From Isoetes taiwanensis (lineage: Eukaryota; Streptophyta; Lycopodiopsida; Isoetales; Isoetaceae): a DNA stretch of 64,000 nucleotides. How positions within the stretch are numbered: the stretch's first letter is position 1; each line of letters starts with the position of its first letter. Below, piece by piece: positions 1-9,638 of the stretch. The notes under the pieces were generated by a model. That model searched no databases. It was not told where the DNA came from and saw nothing but the letters and a program-made list of their open reading frames with translations. The translations under genes were made by a program, and so were the position numbers. The stretch spans positions 6,491,310 through 6,555,309 of the forward strand of contig JAJEKV010000025.1 in NCBI GenBank assembly GCA_021234155.1, read 5' to 3'.

Positions 1-294
1 CCAAACCAAACTAGATGAAGAGATGTCTTTGCCATACCGAGAAAGCCGCAAAACCGACACGAAGCAACAAACACATGATGCCAAAGCCCGGCTGATGCAA
101 ATCCGGTGGATTGGGACCAAGGCAGAGAGCAAGGAAACTGGATCACGGTTATGCCAGAATGGCTGGATCTCGCCGAAGGGCCCCTAGCTGCGAAGGCCTC
201 GCCCCCGGAGCTTGGTCGAATCGGATCATGCTTCCCTTCTCCTAACATACGAGAAGGCTGGCCGAGGCGCTTAGATCTTTGGATTGGGGCCTAG

Positions 295-756
295 GGCAAA
301 GGGCGAAAGAGAGAAGGGCCAGAGGACAAATGCAATGACAAGACAAGCACTGAAAAAGTGAACAATAGTAAGAGTTCGGATAAGGGAAATAAAAGGTCTA
401 GAGCAAGTGTGGATGATAACCAGGACCACGTTCAGAAAACAAAGAGGGATAATCAGTCTGACAGATCCTCATTCAAGAAAAGTGGATGTTATTATTGCGG
501 AGGACCGCATCTTAAGATAGATTGTCCGAAGTTAAATGCAAAAAGAGATCCGAATGATCGGGGCAATCGGGAAGAACGTAGGGAATCAGGCAGAGCTGAG
601 TATAGATCAAATCCTCGTTCTGGCGAACCTTCGGCTCAAATGACGCAGTTGGAAGAGCAACCGGCCGAGTCAAGCGCCAAAACAAATAAGCAAGTAACTT
701 TTGTCAACGAAGTGCAAAAGGAAAGGGGGAAACTGCAAATTGCCTATTTGAAATAG
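295..756 (+). pseudogene. Gag C-terminal region with zinc knuckle, LTR element
   Basis: An open frame between an in-frame TAG (292-294) and the TAG at 754-756 encodes a very polar, lysine/arginine-rich segment. It carries one zinc knuckle at about 485-525, CYYCGGPHLKIDC, spaced CX2CX3HX4C, a variant common in plant Ty3-type Gag. No ATG starts this frame. Reading upstream of the TAG gives about 60 more open codons (from about 106), so the TAG probably interrupts an older, longer Gag. The role would be packaging of element RNA in virus-like particles. No protease motif follows. Gag identity rests on the knuckle, the basic composition and the LTR context. Confidence 0.65.
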
Positions 757-908
757 GTAGTTCTGTGAAGGAAAATGGGGTAAACTTTTAAGGTTTAAGT
801 ACAACAACTATGTCTGCAGCATAGATGTTGGTTTCATTGTTTATTGTTTAAGTGTATAAGGAAAATTTTTAGCCTTAAGGGCTGGAAGCCTAAAGGGCTG
901 GACGTGAA

Positions 909-1072
909 TATTTCTGATTGTGGACTCAATCAGAGTTGCAACCATGGACTTGGTTGTGGTATATATTTCTAGTTGAGGATTCAACTAGGGTTGCAACCAT
1001 GGACTTGGTTGTGGTATATATTTCTAGTTGAGGATTCAACTAGGGTTGCAACCATGGATTTGGTTGTGATAA
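909..1072 (+). repeat. Tandem 55-bp repeat, three units, each with a hairpin
   Basis: GTTGCAACCATGGA starts at 935, 990 and 1045, giving a 55-bp period. The segment before each start is an inverted repeat: CTGATTG/CAATCAG in the first, CTAGTTGA-GGAT-TCAACTAG in the second and third. The stem sequence differs but pairing is kept. A further hairpin TTGATCG-AGGA-CGATCAA follows at 1091-1107, just before the polypurine tract. Confidence 0.85.
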
Positions 1073-1126
1073 ATTTGCCATATAATTCCTTGATCGAGGA
1101 CGATCAATCCCAGGAAGGGGAGGAAT

Positions 1127-1857
1127 TGATATGGTGGTGCTCGGGGGAGCGGTTCAGGCCCCGCATCCAGAATTAATATTAGGGATTAATTTGTCAAGGA
1201 TAGATTAGGTCTTAAATTATATACTTAAGTTATGATTTGAGATTAGATAGGTAGATTAATATTCAAAGTTATGGGTCAATGGTTTAAACTAAAAAGTTAA
1301 TGTTGGCATTTGGGTTAATATCTTAAAGTCTAGACCTATGGTTCCAAAATTAAAAAAAAAAAGAGAGATAAATTTGGCGCGGCTGATAACGGGTCGCGGG
1401 CCTTTATACAAAAACAGCGGAGATCATACTAGATCTCCCGGAATTGGAAAAAAGGCCAGATCCGGCCCTGCCATAAGGCGAATCCTTGATATTTTTGGCT
1501 GAAACCCTGATTATATTGATTCTTGACCTTTGTGAAGATATTTCGGATTGGAAAAAGGTCATTCTGGAAAAGGCCAATTTGTGCTTATATAAGCATCTGT
1601 TTCTCTTATTTCTGCCAAAGAACCCTCGATTGAGTCTTAGCAAAGTCATATACCTTGCATGCAGTTAGTGTTGTTGAGCTTAAGTTTTAGGTTGAATCTA
1701 TTGGATGCGGTTGAGGAAGGCAGGATAACGATTTCTTGCTGTGATAGCCTGAGCCCGGTTGGGTGGAGAGCATAGTGAAGGCGGAATTTTGAAGTTATTT
1801 GTTAGTAGATTACATTCTTTGATTCTTGCTTTACCATAAAATCTCGTAGTTGTATCA
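1127..1857 (+). mobile_element. 3' LTR of the gag-only element
   Basis: It starts TGATATGG directly after the purine run CAGGAAGGGGAGGAAT and ends GTATCA, like the ...TATCA end of the LTR at 53732. Shared marks with that LTR are CTCGGGGGAG near the start and GAGCCCGGTTGGGTGG at about 1750, near the 3' end. Length is about 731 bp. The 3' boundary is inferred from the related LTR, because the partner LTR is not in the window. Confidence 0.6.
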
Positions 1858-2724
1858 GTCTCAGCCCCAAAGACATCTGTAGGAGGGTGAAGACAGTTGA
1901 CTAGGCAATTTAAACCAAATGCACTAGTACAACAAGCTAAATGCAGTTTCACTTCTTAAACAATGTAATAGAATAAAGCCTTCAATAAGTTATATTATTA
2001 AGGCAACCATTGAAATAATACAGCAAATAAACATTGTTCATATGAGATTAATCAATTTACTGTAGCAATGGATTATTATTCTTTGATAGCCCAAGCGTCG
2101 CCTGTGTTGTCTACACAGACGAACTATGCATCAGTTAAGTCCATAAACAACATACAACTTGGATTTATTATGATTGATCCGACCGATAAGCCGGACCGAT
2201 CTCCTTCCTCCTGTGCCGAAATGGGTAACTTCAAGTTTAAACTTTTTTTTGCCTCCAACTTATTGGACCGATAATATCCCTGCTAATTTTGGCCTTTGAA
2301 CCTAATGTCGTCGATTCGCGTAGCGAATCGGCATTCTTGCTCAAGACGAGCATGCATGCATTGCATGCGTTGCATGCATGCATCGCATGCGTTTTGAACT
2401 CGTCGGGTTAGGCGTTTGCTACTTATTGCGAGTTCTTCATCGGCGTTTCATCGGCGCTTCCTCTTCTCTCAGTGATACCTTATTCTCTTTGAACCCACCC
2501 TCCCCTTCTTTGTTTATTATATTTTGTACAAGTTACTGTTTTATCATATTTTTCCACCCGGTGGGTGATGCTTTTTTCCACCCACTGGGTGATGCTATTC
2601 TTTGGTATGTTTCTCGTTTGTTGTTGGTGATGTGCGTGTGCAGGGTTGGCGGGCGCCATCCGTTTTGACTTCTCCATCGCGCGGGTTTTGGGGCGATTCT
2701 ATGCCTTCGTTTGTCTAAGCCCCT
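1858..2724. other. Intergenic, with small palindromes and short tandem repeats
   Basis: No gene is supported. Visible structure: the palindrome GATTCGC-GTA-GCGAATC at about 2314-2330; a GCATGCATGCA-rich patch at about 2350-2392; and a 24-bp direct repeat in two copies at 2549-2596 (TTTTTCCACCC..TGGGTGATGCT), each copy containing a CCCAC/GTGGG-type inverted repeat. Confidence 0.7.
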
Positions 2725-2803
2725 TGCCGAAAGCTTATCACTAGGGTTTTCCTCGAAAACCCGAAAAGGGAGGGGTTTTAATCCCGGTGATAAGCTTTCG
2801 GCA
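2725..2803 (+). repeat. Structured cassette, copy 1 (perfect 17-bp arms)
   Basis: A perfect 17-bp inverted repeat, TGCCGAAAGCTTATCAC (2725-2741) and GTGATAAGCTTTCGGCA (2787-2803), encloses the core that recurs at 6190, 9482, 38874, 42138 and 61579. Inside, GGGTTTTC-CTC-GAAAACCC forms an 8-bp hairpin, followed by a CCC..GGG pair and a GGGGTTTTAATCCC arm. The usual downstream retroposon 3' segment (GGTCCCATAGGCC...GATAAAA) is absent here. Confidence 0.8.
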
Positions 2804-3296
2804 GGTACATCAGCCACTCATCTATTAGCATTGTATTTGTTTTTGGGGTCCAAATGTTATAATTGGATTTTCCCTTTATTTTTCGTGGGTAGTTCGCATG
2901 TGTGCGGCTATCCACTGTCCACCATTGTAGAAATCTGCTGAGATGAATGAGAAGCCTATGTCGCTTTGTTGGTTTCATGCGAGTCGCAGTGCAAGAATAT
3001 AAGCTCTTGCACGATAATAGGTCTTATCTCTAAATATCTTAGAGATATCCTTTCAACCCTTAAATAATCAATATACATGACATATAAATCATGCAATGTA
3101 ATCAAACCTAGGCCATGATCATACAGGCTAGGTCATAATCATATGAACTCCATGTTCTGCAACCATATAAAACTTCAAATTGTTCATTTAACAGTAACAT
3201 GTACTGCTTTGACATGACTATATATTCTTCAGAGGGAAGGGCAACATGAAGAGGTGTCTTCAATTTGCTGACTCCATTGTAGTGCGTACAATATTA
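2804..3296. other. Intergenic, no gene seen
   Basis: AT-rich sequence without a supported frame, RNA gene or repeat copy. Only short stop-limited frames are present. Confidence 0.6.
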
Positions 3297-4172
3297 TCAA
3301 AGACCCACTGGCCCCTGGCGGGAGCAAGTGCATCTCTTCCATACTCCCTCAGGAAGATCCCTTAGTGGCCGAGGGGGAGGGGGAAAAGAAGGGGGAGGGG
3401 GGTAGTCAGGTGGGTTCGTGGGGCTACAGAAAGATCTGTGCGTGTGTTGCACTTCACTTGCCCTGCCATATAGTAAGTCAGGGGTCAAAGTATCCATCTC
3501 TACCTGCTCTATCTCTAATTGCAACCTCTCTTGCTCTGCTAGCCAGTGCTGCTCTGCTAGTCTCTTCAACTCCCTGTCAGCCTCTGCAAGCTCCTCTATT
3601 GTCTGAATGGTGTGAAAAGGATGGAGTAGTCGAATAGTTTGAGAGTGTAGTGGGGTATTGTGAACCTGTGTCAAAGTATAAAGATAGCGAACGTGTAGCA
3701 GGGTGTGGTCTATCTTCTTTGTACATGCCTCTAATCCATGCCAACTCATTTAACGGTTTCTGCTCCGTTGCTGGCTGGCCTGTTAGCCTGCATGTGATGG
3801 CCCAATCATGCAGAAGCATGGTTATATCAACATCCTCTAGCTCTTGCTTGTGTTGAAGATCACATCTAGCCCATATCATGTTCTCATCCAGAGGCATCAA
3901 TTTATGTCCCTTGGACATGTGTTGAGAGCTAAACTTATGTTCAATTCGCTTGGCACCTCTGGAAAAGTGTCCAATAATACCTCTGGAGTCATGGAGTCAT
4001 AATCTACAACATGCACAAAGTTGAAGTGGCATGCCTTCATGTTTCCTTGTGTCGTGCAACAGATCCGTATGGTCAGCCATCATTGGGTTCTGCCTCCACA
4101 ATGCCTGTAGGGCATGATTGCCCTCATGTATAGACTGACCCCTCAAAGCACTCGTTACCCGACCTATAGGCA
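3297..4172 (-). pseudogene. Unrecognised coding remnant (coiled-coil, proline-rich tail)
   Basis: Three overlapping open stretches on the minus strand look like one decayed protein-coding region read in changing frames: about 4172-3996, 3918-3577 and 3749-3297. The last carries a Glu/Leu/Gln-rich stretch likely to be a coiled coil (around RLAEQHWLAEQERLQLEIEQ), followed by a run of prolines (PPPPSFPPPPRP). I do not recognise a family. The mix of an acidic helical segment with a proline-rich tail would suit a transposon accessory protein or a host gene relic, but no catalytic motif is visible and no introns could be defined. Coding status itself is uncertain. Confidence 0.3.
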
Positions 4173-4211
4173 TGTTAGGCCATTAGAGGTAGGTGTGGTT
4201 AGCCTGGTGGT

Positions 4212-4339
4212 GTGATTGAGTTCCATCAATGGTTAGACCCTAAAAACTAGGGTCCCATTGCAAGTTGTTGGAAGGTGTAATCGAGTTCCGTCAGTGGTTA
4301 GACCTTAAAAACCAGGGTTTCATTGCAAGTTGTTGGAAT
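4212..4339 (+). repeat. 64-bp tandem duplication
   Basis: Two units start at 4212 and 4276. They share TGGTTAGACC, the AAAAAC.AGGGT block and CATTGCAAGTTGTTGGAA, with a handful of substitutions between them. Confidence 0.8.
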
Positions 4340-4429
4340 AGTGGTTGCACCTCTCTCCATGCAAAACAACTTTCTTTACACCCTCATCGCCTTACTGTTG
4401 TCGTCCTGCATCACCACAACCACCCCAAT

Positions 4430-4820
4430 ATTGGGTCCACATATTGTTTTTCAGTGTGGTTTTTCCCAAAAAACAACATCAAAAAGCTACGTGGTGATTT
4501 TTGTCCGATTTTCGTAGAAACTACGTGTAGTTTTTGGCCAAAAATTTATATATGTCATTTTTTGTTGCAAAAAGTCTATATGTAGAATTTTGTCAAAATT
4601 ATCTACATGTAGAAATTACCATGTCTTTCTACATATTGTTTTTTAAAAGTAGCTGTAGTTTTCAAGTGTTGCTTTTCTAAAAAGTAGATGTGCGGTTCTT
4701 AATAAACTTAAGAGGTCCACGTATTGTTTTTAACTGTTGTTTTTCAAAAAAATATATATATACCAAAAAACCACATAGAGAATTTTGTCCGATTTTGATA
4801 GAAACTACACGTGCACCCTC
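4430..4820. repeat. Degenerate direct repeats, AT-rich
   Basis: The block TCCAC(A/G)TATTGTTTTT...TTGTCCGATTTT...GTAGAAACTAC at about 4436-4520 recurs in diverged form at about 4717-4810. It is probably an old tandem array or a decayed non-coding element. No frame is supported. Confidence 0.5.
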
Positions 4821-4930
4821 GTTGCAATACACCAAATGCCTCGAAAATCCCTTAAGATGCAACACAGATAGATATGCAAAAGACGATAATTAACAACAAT
4901 ATTTCAAATATACTAGTTCACAATGCTTCT

Positions 4931-5030
4931 CCGTGGACGATAAAATCATATTCTATTCTATTCTATTCTATTCTATTCTATTCTATTCTATTCTATTCTA
5001 TTCTATTCTATTCTATTCTATTCTATTCTA
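4931..5030 (+). mobile_element. 5'-truncated retroposon 3' end with (TTCTA)16 tail
   Basis: CTCCGTGGACGATAAAATCATA (from about 4929) is the terminal motif shared with copies at about 9595, 38185, 38965, 41450 and 42250. It runs straight into 16 TTCTA pentamers ending at 5030. Only the last about 20 bases of the element body remain, as expected for a severely 5'-truncated retrotransposition product. Confidence 0.65.
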
Positions 5031-6189
5031 AGTCTATTGGAGTGGTCAACCCTACTAACCAAGTTGAATGGCCCAATGAACCATTTAGTGAGAAATAGGA
5101 GGAAGAGTTTGATTAAGGAATATTAGATGAGAATTACACAGCATAGTCACAATCAGATGCAATGGGAGATATTGATAATGATGTGAGTACAACCATGTCA
5201 TCTAATGATGAAGGCGAGACTGTATGTTACTTGAGCAAAGATTGTAGTTCTATTATGTTTGATATTTGAACAAGACTCTAATAATGTTATGTTGCTACTC
5301 ACACATAATCTGCTCATTAATATAGTAATTGGATATATGAAAAACAAAACTTAGATGATTTTAAAGTTTTTTAAAGGTTCTGAAGGTTCCGACAAGGTAT
5401 TTTATCCATAGAACACAAATTTTAAGGTTTGTTAGTTTTCTTTTTTTTTTAAATCTTTTGAAAATCTTTGCATACCTACAATACGCATACGAATTTCGAA
5501 GTACATGCCTACTTTGGTGTGCAGAGTCAGACTCATGCTTAAGTATATCTATCGGATCTGTAGACGTGTTTGAACTCGCAAAAAAACGCAAAAAAAGGGT
5601 GCCACATAAGTGCCACGTCACTTCTCCCGAGCAAATTATGTGATTCACTTGTAGGAAATGATGTTTACCTTCGTTTCATCGAATAGAAGGTAAACAAAGT
5701 TCTAGAACTGTGGAGGTAGTTATGAGTTGGTTTTTTTTGTCTTTCCCATTTATCCCTCTATTTAGCTCATTCATGTTCCTTTTCTCGCTCATTAGCTCTC
5801 CTTTGTGCATCTCCCTTCTCTTGTTTAGGTTTGATCCCAACCCCCCACTCTTTTCCCAACTTATTTGTGTTAACTAAAATCTTGTTGGATGCCCTAGTGC
5901 CTAGTTGGAGGCTCCTGTGCCTGGTTTAAGGCCCTTATACCTACATGGAGGCCCTTGTACCTAGATAAGCCATTAGGGATTTTTAGTTTTGCTTATGTAT
6001 GCATAAAACAGTTGATGACGCATTTTGGATGAAATTGTTGGATTTTAGGTACAAGATGAAGATCAATGGATAAGGCAATTCAAACATTTCTTCAATTTTT
6101 AACTTTATAGTGTAACTTTCACCCAACAAGGCTAGTCAGCATGAGGGTCTCTATTACGATTTATGACCCTAGCAAAGATTAGTGTTACC
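5031..6189. other. Intergenic with a short hairpin and 20-bp degenerate repeats
   Basis: No gene is supported. GTTTACCTTC (5663-5672) pairs perfectly with GAAGGTAAAC (5686-5695) around a 13-base loop. At about 5890-5970 four diverged 20-bp units follow the pattern CC(C/T)(T/G)GT(G/A)CCTAG.T.GAGG. Confidence 0.6.
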
Positions 6190-6252
6190 ATTATGGTTAG
6201 GGTTTTTCCTCGAAAACCCGAAAGGGCGAGGTTTTTTAATCCCAGCCATAAT
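6190..6252 (+). repeat. Structured cassette, copy 2
   Basis: The core GGGTTTTTCCTCGAAAACC with a CCCGAAAGGG hairpin and GGTTTTTTAATCCC arm matches copy 1. The outer arms are a different sequence, ATTATGGT (6190-6197) against AGCCATAAT (6244-6252), but are still complementary. The retroposon 3' segment does not follow it. Confidence 0.7.
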
Positions 6253-6627
6253 TTTTTCACTATTTTGGTATCATTATGTATTGATTTTGATAATGAAAAA
6301 AGCCGAGAGATTCATTCAAACGAATCATATTGGCGCCCCGGTTAAGATCAAGGAGCCAATAAAGTGTATGAATAAAGTACGCTGATAAATAATGAAGCAG
6401 AAGCAGGCACATCACTCGTGATTAGCTGGAGCAAATCACATTATTCGTTGCAAGGAATCTGAAGATTCGCAAGTCAGATCGGCCCTCCGACTAAAAACCA
6501 AGGAGCTAATAAAGTGCACGAATTTTGGCCAATGATACCCAATCTTATATATACTAGTAATGGTGCCCGGCGTTGCCAGGCTTTAGCTACAACATATGAT
6601 ATAAAAATGAGATAGAAGATCATTAGA

Positions 6628-6703
6628 TTTGAATTGGATTGCATTGAGTTGAATTAAATTGGATTGAAGTGAATTGAATTTTATCGTCCACGGAGACCTT
6701 TGT
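6628..6703 (-). mobile_element. Retroposon 3' end, minus strand, CAATT/CAATC-type tail
   Basis: On the minus strand AAGGTCTCCGTGGACGATAAAA is followed by a run of imperfect pentamers related to CAATT, CAATC and CACTT. The body end is the same as in the (TTCTA)n copies, but the tail pentamer differs. Confidence 0.6.
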
Positions 6704-6719
6704 GATTTACAAATATTGA

Positions 6720-7520
6720 GTTGGGCAATATGTTGCTTCTTTGTTGAGAAAAGTAGTCAAAATCTTCTTTCTTAAATGCGTGCAATGAATATACAGTGTT
6801 GGATAAACGTCAATCCATGCGATTAAAAAGAGAAAATGTAGCACCTTGAGTTGGGCAATGCAGTTTCATATTGTTTGTGGCACTTTGGGAGGTGCCCTTT
6901 GGATTGAGCCAGGCTTTATAGAGCAATATATTGCTTGTTTGTAGAGAAAAGTAGTCAAAATCTCCTTTCTTAAATGTGTGCAACGAATATGTAATGTTGG
7001 GCAAACATCAACCCATTCAATTACAAAGAGGAGCATATTATTACATTTGAATTTGGCACTGTAATTTGAGCAATGCAAGAATCCAATCCAAATGAACGAT
7101 GAAGTAAATAGAAATGTATGACAATAAATTGGGTAATATGTTCAACAAAAATAGTCAAAATGCATGCAAAGAATATTCATTGTTGGCTAAACATCAACCT
7201 ATGCATTACAAATAGAACAATGCTATTACCCTCAGTTCGACAATGAGTTTGATAGTCTTTGTTTCCAATATGGGAGCCCTTTGGATTGAGGTAGACTTTA
7301 TAGTTCATATTCTCATTGATATATAACTAAGGCAAGAGCAGAACTGAGGTGAACTATAAATAAGTGAATGGAAATGTATGAATTGCCTTAAACAATGTAG
7401 TTTAATAGTTTTCGTGGCACTTCCAACATGGAATCCCTTTGGGTTGAGCTACGCTTTGTAATTCGACATTATATTTGGTGCCAAGCAATGCTAGGCTTTG
7501 TAGTTCCATATTGTGGTTAG
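6720..7520. repeat. Degenerate tandem array, unit about 200 bp
   Basis: The landmark GTAGTCAAAAT recurs at about 6753, 6951 and 7150. CCCTTTGG(A/G)TTGAG.....CTTT(A/G)TA recurs at about 6894, 7270 and 7437. Units are strongly diverged, suggesting an old satellite-like array. No frame is supported. Confidence 0.6.
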
Positions 7521-9260
7521 TGTCTACATCTTTTTTATTGATATAAAGTTGAATGTCACTAATAAACCCCATCCTTTGAATGCATGAATGTCAAGTGCAA
7601 AGAAATGCTAATAGTTGTGAGTAATAAATAATATGTGAAACATAAAAACTGAACCTTAATTCTCATCAAAGAACATGCAATTAGACTATTGTTTGAATGC
7701 CATAATAGATTTATTTGCATATGACATCTTATAGTCTTAAAATTTATACAAAAGGACCTGTTAGGTCAGCTCTTCTATGAGGAGGAACCTGTGATTTGAA
7801 GAAAAGGAAAAATACTTTGACATATAAACCATTTTATATAATGGTTCATAATAAGAGTATTTCATTACCTTTCTATTCTGCGAACTACGACAGGGAGGAA
7901 CCTGTGATTAGTATGTTTTTCATAGGTGGGTAACAGCAGTAGCGTAAAAGAAAAGATGTTTGGGAATCTTTTGATAATTTTGTTTGATGTCATTGACTTG
8001 TATCAGTGCAAATATTACATGGAGACATTTTGAAAAACCTTATGTTTTTGCATGTGGTGTAGATGTTTTAGATTGGATCTCCAACATCACAATGCCCAAA
8101 TATTTGGACCCGAAGCCAATACCTTGATAACACGATGTCTGGGAAGTAAAATCTGCAAGAAGAACACAATACTTGGTATTAATTACATAGACTATTGGTG
8201 TGAGTAATGTTAAACTCAAATCAAATAGAGAATCAGATTAAAAGAACTTGGAAGCAAATTTTCCATCAAAGATGCAGCGACACCCAGAAGGATCAAAGCA
8301 GAAGGATTTTGTCCGCAACTATAATGGAAATCAAAATCCCAACTCATTTCATTCTCAAGCCACTATGGCAAGCAATTTAAATTGTTACGTTATAATTCCA
8401 TCGCTGTCTATTATAGTATTTATAAAATTTGACATAAAACATGCCTTTATACACAATAAGTCCAGAAATGATAGGAATTAGGGGAACGGGCATGAATTCG
8501 GCTCAAATTGATTTGAATTAAGAGAGCAATGTCGAATAAACGTTGGGGTAGTGATATAACATAGGTGCGAAAGGACTGCAGTTGGAAGTAACCTGGAAGT
8601 AACCTGGAAGTAAAACCACAAAGCTTTCAAATGGCATATAGTGGTCTGATGCATTTTATGAATGAGTTTCTGGGCAGCCCTTGGCAATTTAAAACAGTAT
8701 CATATTTGTTGAAGAACATGGACTGAAGCCAACATTTTTGACCAAGACTCGATGAGGCCAAAAAAAAGGCTCAAAAGCCACTTACAGTCTCGGTTTGCCT
8801 GGCTCCAAAAGAGACTGGAAAGTGGCATCAGAAGACCTTCACAAATCTGCACGCAAACATACATTTGTGTTATCGCAGTGGGAAAGGTTGAAAATATGAG
8901 TAGCTACAGGTCTTCTCAAGCAAAAGTGCTTGAAAATTAACAACAGACTTGGATTCCATAACATAGGACAACAATAGAAGAATTGAAATCTTCACAATCA
9001 AATTATGAACAATACAAAGATTATTGACAATGTATACAAAGAATGTCTACAATATATTCACAATAATGGGGAAGAAAAATATCAGGGAATGGCCACGTCA
9101 CCAACCAGTGCCTTTTTTCTTGATTTCCTTGTCTTTTTCGATTCAAACTTGTTCTTGATCCAATCCATCAGAGAATTCCCCTTCTGATCCGAATTACTCC
9201 CTACAACTTGCTGGCCCTGTAGAGGCCCTGCAAAATTCGATCTCCTTACTATTTTCTCTC
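7521..9260. other. Intergenic, no supported gene
   Basis: Only weak structure is visible: a repeated GAGGAACCTGTGATT (about 7782 and 7897) and a triple AACCTGGAAGT run at about 8587-8612. Short open frames here show no recognisable domain. Confidence 0.55.
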
Positions 9261-9344
9261 ATACCCTTCAAAGTTGCCCAGCATATGATCAAATTCGGAT
9301 GCGCTATGCTGAGTTGGTCAGGCCTGGCCAGCCGTTACATGTGA
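9261..9344 (+). pseudogene. C-terminal end of an unrecognised retroposon-encoded protein
   Basis: The last 27 codons before TGA read IPF.......MIKFG and then AMLSW.GLA.RYM. The copy at 38653-38736 has exactly the same length and the same residues at these positions, and several of the differences are silent third-base changes (CTG/CTA, GGC/GGT, CGT/CGC, TAC/TAT). This indicates descent from a real coding sequence. Upstream of this point the 9-kb copy is not open, while the 38-kb copy continues open for about 80 codons. I do not recognise the family; a LINE accessory protein or an unrelated cargo ORF are both possible. Confidence 0.5.
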
Positions 9345-9481
9345 CATTGAGCACAACATCCGTACGGGTGCTGGGATCATACCTTCAGGAGGTTATGGAC
9401 ATGCGAGATCAGCTATGTCCTCGGGCACACACTTGACCTGTATATATACATTGATGTATACTTGTACAGTTTGACAGCATT

Positions 9482-9552
9482 CTTATTACTGCCACGGTTT
9501 TTCCCTCGAAAACCCTTCGGGGCGGGGGTTTTTTAACCCGGACAGTAATAAG
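9482..9552 (+). repeat. Structured cassette, copy 3
   Basis: The outer stem CTTATTACTG (9482-9491) pairs with CAGTAATAAG (9543-9552). Inside are GGTTTT/AAAACC, CCC-TTC-GGG and GGGTT-TTTT-AACCC hairpins. The central AAAACCC can pair either with the upstream GGTTTT or with the downstream GGGTTTT, so two mutually exclusive folds are possible. Confidence 0.8.
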
Positions 9553-9638
9553 TTTGCTGCGCTCCTTGTGGGTCCCATAGGCCGATTGGCCTCAGTGGAC
9601 GATAAAAAATCATTCTCATTCTCATTCTCATTCTATGC

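Larger units (their letters stand above)
1..1857 (+). mobile_element. 3' part of a gag-only (TR-GAG-like) LTR retrotransposon
   Basis: The window opens inside an LTR element. In order there is a Gag remnant with a zinc knuckle (to 756), a short non-coding stretch, a tandem hairpin array (909-1072), one more hairpin of the same design (1091-1107), a polypurine tract (about 1111-1125) and a 3' LTR (1127-1857). Only about 350 bases separate the Gag stop from the polypurine tract, so protease, RT, RNase H and integrase are absent. That is the layout of non-autonomous gag-only elements (TR-GAG), which use enzymes from a helper. The LTR start resembles that of the element at 53732 (both carry CGGGGGAG about 20 bases in), so the two are related. 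The 5' LTR lies outside the window. Confidence 0.7.
9261..9636 (+). mobile_element. Retroposon family, 3' end copy with cassette and (TTCTC)n tail
   Basis: In order: the end of a reading frame (9261-9344), a conserved block with CCGTACG and ACCTTCAGGAGGT, cassette copy 3 (9482-9552), the terminal segment GGGTCCCATAGGCCGATTGG...GTGGACGATAAAA (about 9570-9608) and a TTCTC-type pentamer tail to about 9634. The same order occurs at about 38653-39015, 41915-42300 and 61430-61770. A variable pentamer tail after a fixed end points to target-primed reverse transcription (LINE or SINE). No reverse transcriptase lies in the copy, so its source of enzyme is unknown. Confidence 0.7.

Noticed and set aside
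4874-5098. 74-codon frame with repeated ILFYS residues
   Set aside because: It is the translation of the (TTCTA)n retroposon tail.
9345-9481. Hammerhead ribozyme in the retroposon 3' region
   Set aside because: I looked for a CTGATGA core followed by GAAA in a three-stem layout; words such as CCTGATATG come near but the conserved core is absent.
9482-9552. Cassette as a tRNA gene or tRNA-like structure
   Set aside because: A closing stem with three arms resembles a cloverleaf, but there are no A and B box promoters, the anticodon-loop geometry is missing and stem lengths do not fit a tRNA.
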